From: SYIM01 sp044356835
Lineage (GTDB): Bacteria; Pseudomonadota; Gammaproteobacteria; Burkholderiales; Burkholderiaceae_E
Assembly: GCA_044356835.1 (NCBI GenBank)
Contig: JBIKVK010000166.1
Coordinates: 1 to 7,387 of the forward strand
Reading direction: 5' to 3'
DNA length: 7,387 nucleotides
Shown here piece by piece: positions 6,433-7,387 of this stretch (position 1 is its first letter; each line of letters opens with the position of its first letter). The notes under the pieces were generated by a model, which did no database searches, was not told the DNA's origin, and was given only the letters and a program-made list of their open reading frames with translations. Both the position numbers and the translations under genes were made by a program.

Positions 6433-7387
6433 TGGATGCGTTCCTGATGGGCCTGACCGAGTGGGGCGCTGGGACGTTCGGCTCCGCCTGGCCGGTCGTC
6501 TGGAACCTCGCCAAAATCATTGGCGTCGTGCTCCCCTTGATGGGCTGCGTGGCGTACCTGACGCTCTGGGAGCGCAAGATGATCGGTGCGATGCACATCC
6601 GCATCGGTCCCAACCGTGTGGGTCCGTGGGGGCTGCTGCAGCCGATCGCCGATGCGCTGAAGCTCCTCCTTAAAGAGGTGATCATGCCCACGCGCGCCAA
6701 CAAGGCGCTGTATGTGCTGGGCCCGATCATGACGATCATGCCGGCGCTCGCGGCCTGGGTGGTGATTCCATTTGGTCCCGAGATGGCGCTCGCCAACGTC
6801 AATGCCGGCCTTTTGCTGCTGCTCGCTATCACCTCACTCGAAGTCTACGGAGTGATTATCGCGGGCTGGGCGTCCAACTCGAAGTACGCGTTTCTGGGCG
6901 CGATGCGCGCGTCCGCGCAGATGGTGTCCTACGAGCTCGCGATCGGCTTCGCGCTGGTCGTAGTCCTGATGGTGTCGGGCAGCCTCAACATGACCGACAT
7001 CGTTGTTCGTCAAGGCGAAGGTTTCTTTGCGAGCCTCGGCCTCACCTTCCTGTCCTGGAACTGGCTGCCGCTGCTGCCGATCTTTGTGGTCTACGTCGTG
7101 TCTTCGGTCGCCGAAACCAATCGGCACCCGTTCGACGTGGTCGAGGGCGAGTCCGAGATCGTTGCCGGTCACATGATCGAGTACTCGGGCATGGGCTTTG
7201 CCATCTTTTTCCTCGCCGAATACGCGAACATGATTCTGTTGTCCGCAGTGGCCTCGATCATGTTCCTCGGCGGATGGCAGTCTCCGATCGACTTTGCACC
7301 CTTCAATTGGATCCCGGGCTGGATCTGGCTCGGCATCAAGACCTTCTTCGTGGTGTCCCTGTTCATCTGGTTGCGCGCATCCCTGCC
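6432..7387 (+). CDS. nuoH: NADH-quinone oxidoreductase subunit H, 5' part (3' end outside window)
   Basis: The frame is open from the ATG at 6432 to the window end, giving 318 complete codons of NuoH, the membrane subunit that joins the peripheral arm to the proton-pumping arm and lines the quinone-access tunnel. The first family signature region, ERKMIGAMHIRIGPNRVGP followed by GLLQPIADALKLLLKE, is at residues 47-82. The second, PFDVVEGESEIVAG, is at 233-246 within the acidic cytoplasmic loop after AETNRH. Hydrophobic segments judged by eye lie near 20-45, 93-114, 124-146, 165-182, 206-226, 252-280 and 296-315. The family has eight transmembrane helices and about 340-350 residues, so only the last helix and tail should be missing. 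The start overlaps the nuoG stop by one base and has a strong ribosome-binding site. nuoI would be expected next. Confidence 0.96.
   Translation, partial: MDAFLMGLTEWGAGTFGSAWPVVWNLAKIIGVVLPLMGCVAYLTLWERKMIGAMHIRIGPNRVGPWGLLQPIADALKLLLKEVIMPTRANKALYVLGPIMTIMPALAAWVVIPFGPEMALANVNAGLLLLLAITSLEVYGVIIAGWASNSKYAFLGAMRASAQMVSYELAIGFALVVVLMVSGSLNMTDIVVRQGEGFFASLGLTFLSWNWLPLLPIFVVYVVSSVAETNRHPFDVVEGESEIVAGHMIEYSGMGFAIFFLAEYANMILLSAVASIMFLGGWQSPIDFAPFNWIPGWIWLGIKTFFVVSLFIWLRASL

Noticed and set aside
1..7387. A possible novel system or accessory insertion between nuo genes.
   Set aside because: Every junction is 37 bases or shorter or overlaps, gene order is canonical, and all proteins are standard complex I subunits, leaving no room for an inserted gene or element.

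Overview
This window is an interior slice of a nuo operon, which encodes the proton-pumping NADH:quinone oxidoreductase (respiratory complex I). All genes lie on the + strand in the canonical order nuoB(3' end)-nuoC-nuoD-nuoE-nuoF-nuoG-nuoH(5' part). Coding density is nearly complete. The longest non-coding gap is 37 bases (between nuoC and nuoD), and two junctions overlap: nuoD/nuoE by 4 bases (ATGA) and nuoG/nuoH by 1 base (TGATG).

The organism is most likely a GC-rich betaproteobacterium. The reasons are that nuoC and nuoD are separate genes (they are fused in E. coli and other enterics), that NuoD, NuoF and NuoH have a mitochondria-like, beta-type character (for example NuoH with AETNRHPFDVVEGESEIVAG and NuoF ending in HRRCMVPTYL), and that NuoG lacks the ligands for the extra N7 cluster. 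A Rhodocyclales-type organism is a guess; the sequence alone does not settle the family.

Layout: bases 1-300 hold the C-terminal 99 residues of NuoB (N2 cluster subunit). Bases 329-925 hold NuoC and 963-2216 NuoD; together with NuoB these form the quinone-reducing connecting module. Bases 2213-2725 hold NuoE, 2731-4068 NuoF and 4084-6432 NuoG, the NADH-oxidising module carrying FMN and most of the Fe-S clusters. From 6432 to the window end is NuoH, the first membrane subunit and part of the quinone-access channel, cut off about one transmembrane helix before its end.

Electrons would run NADH -> FMN (NuoF) -> N3 (NuoF) -> N1b, N4, N5 (NuoG) -> onward to N2 (NuoB) -> quinone at the NuoB/NuoD/NuoH interface, with N1a in NuoE as a side cluster. 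All Fe-S ligands expected in the visible parts are present. No promoter, terminator, mobile element, RNA gene or CRISPR array was found. I see no novel system here: this is conserved core metabolism, and the findings below are small, low-interest observations.
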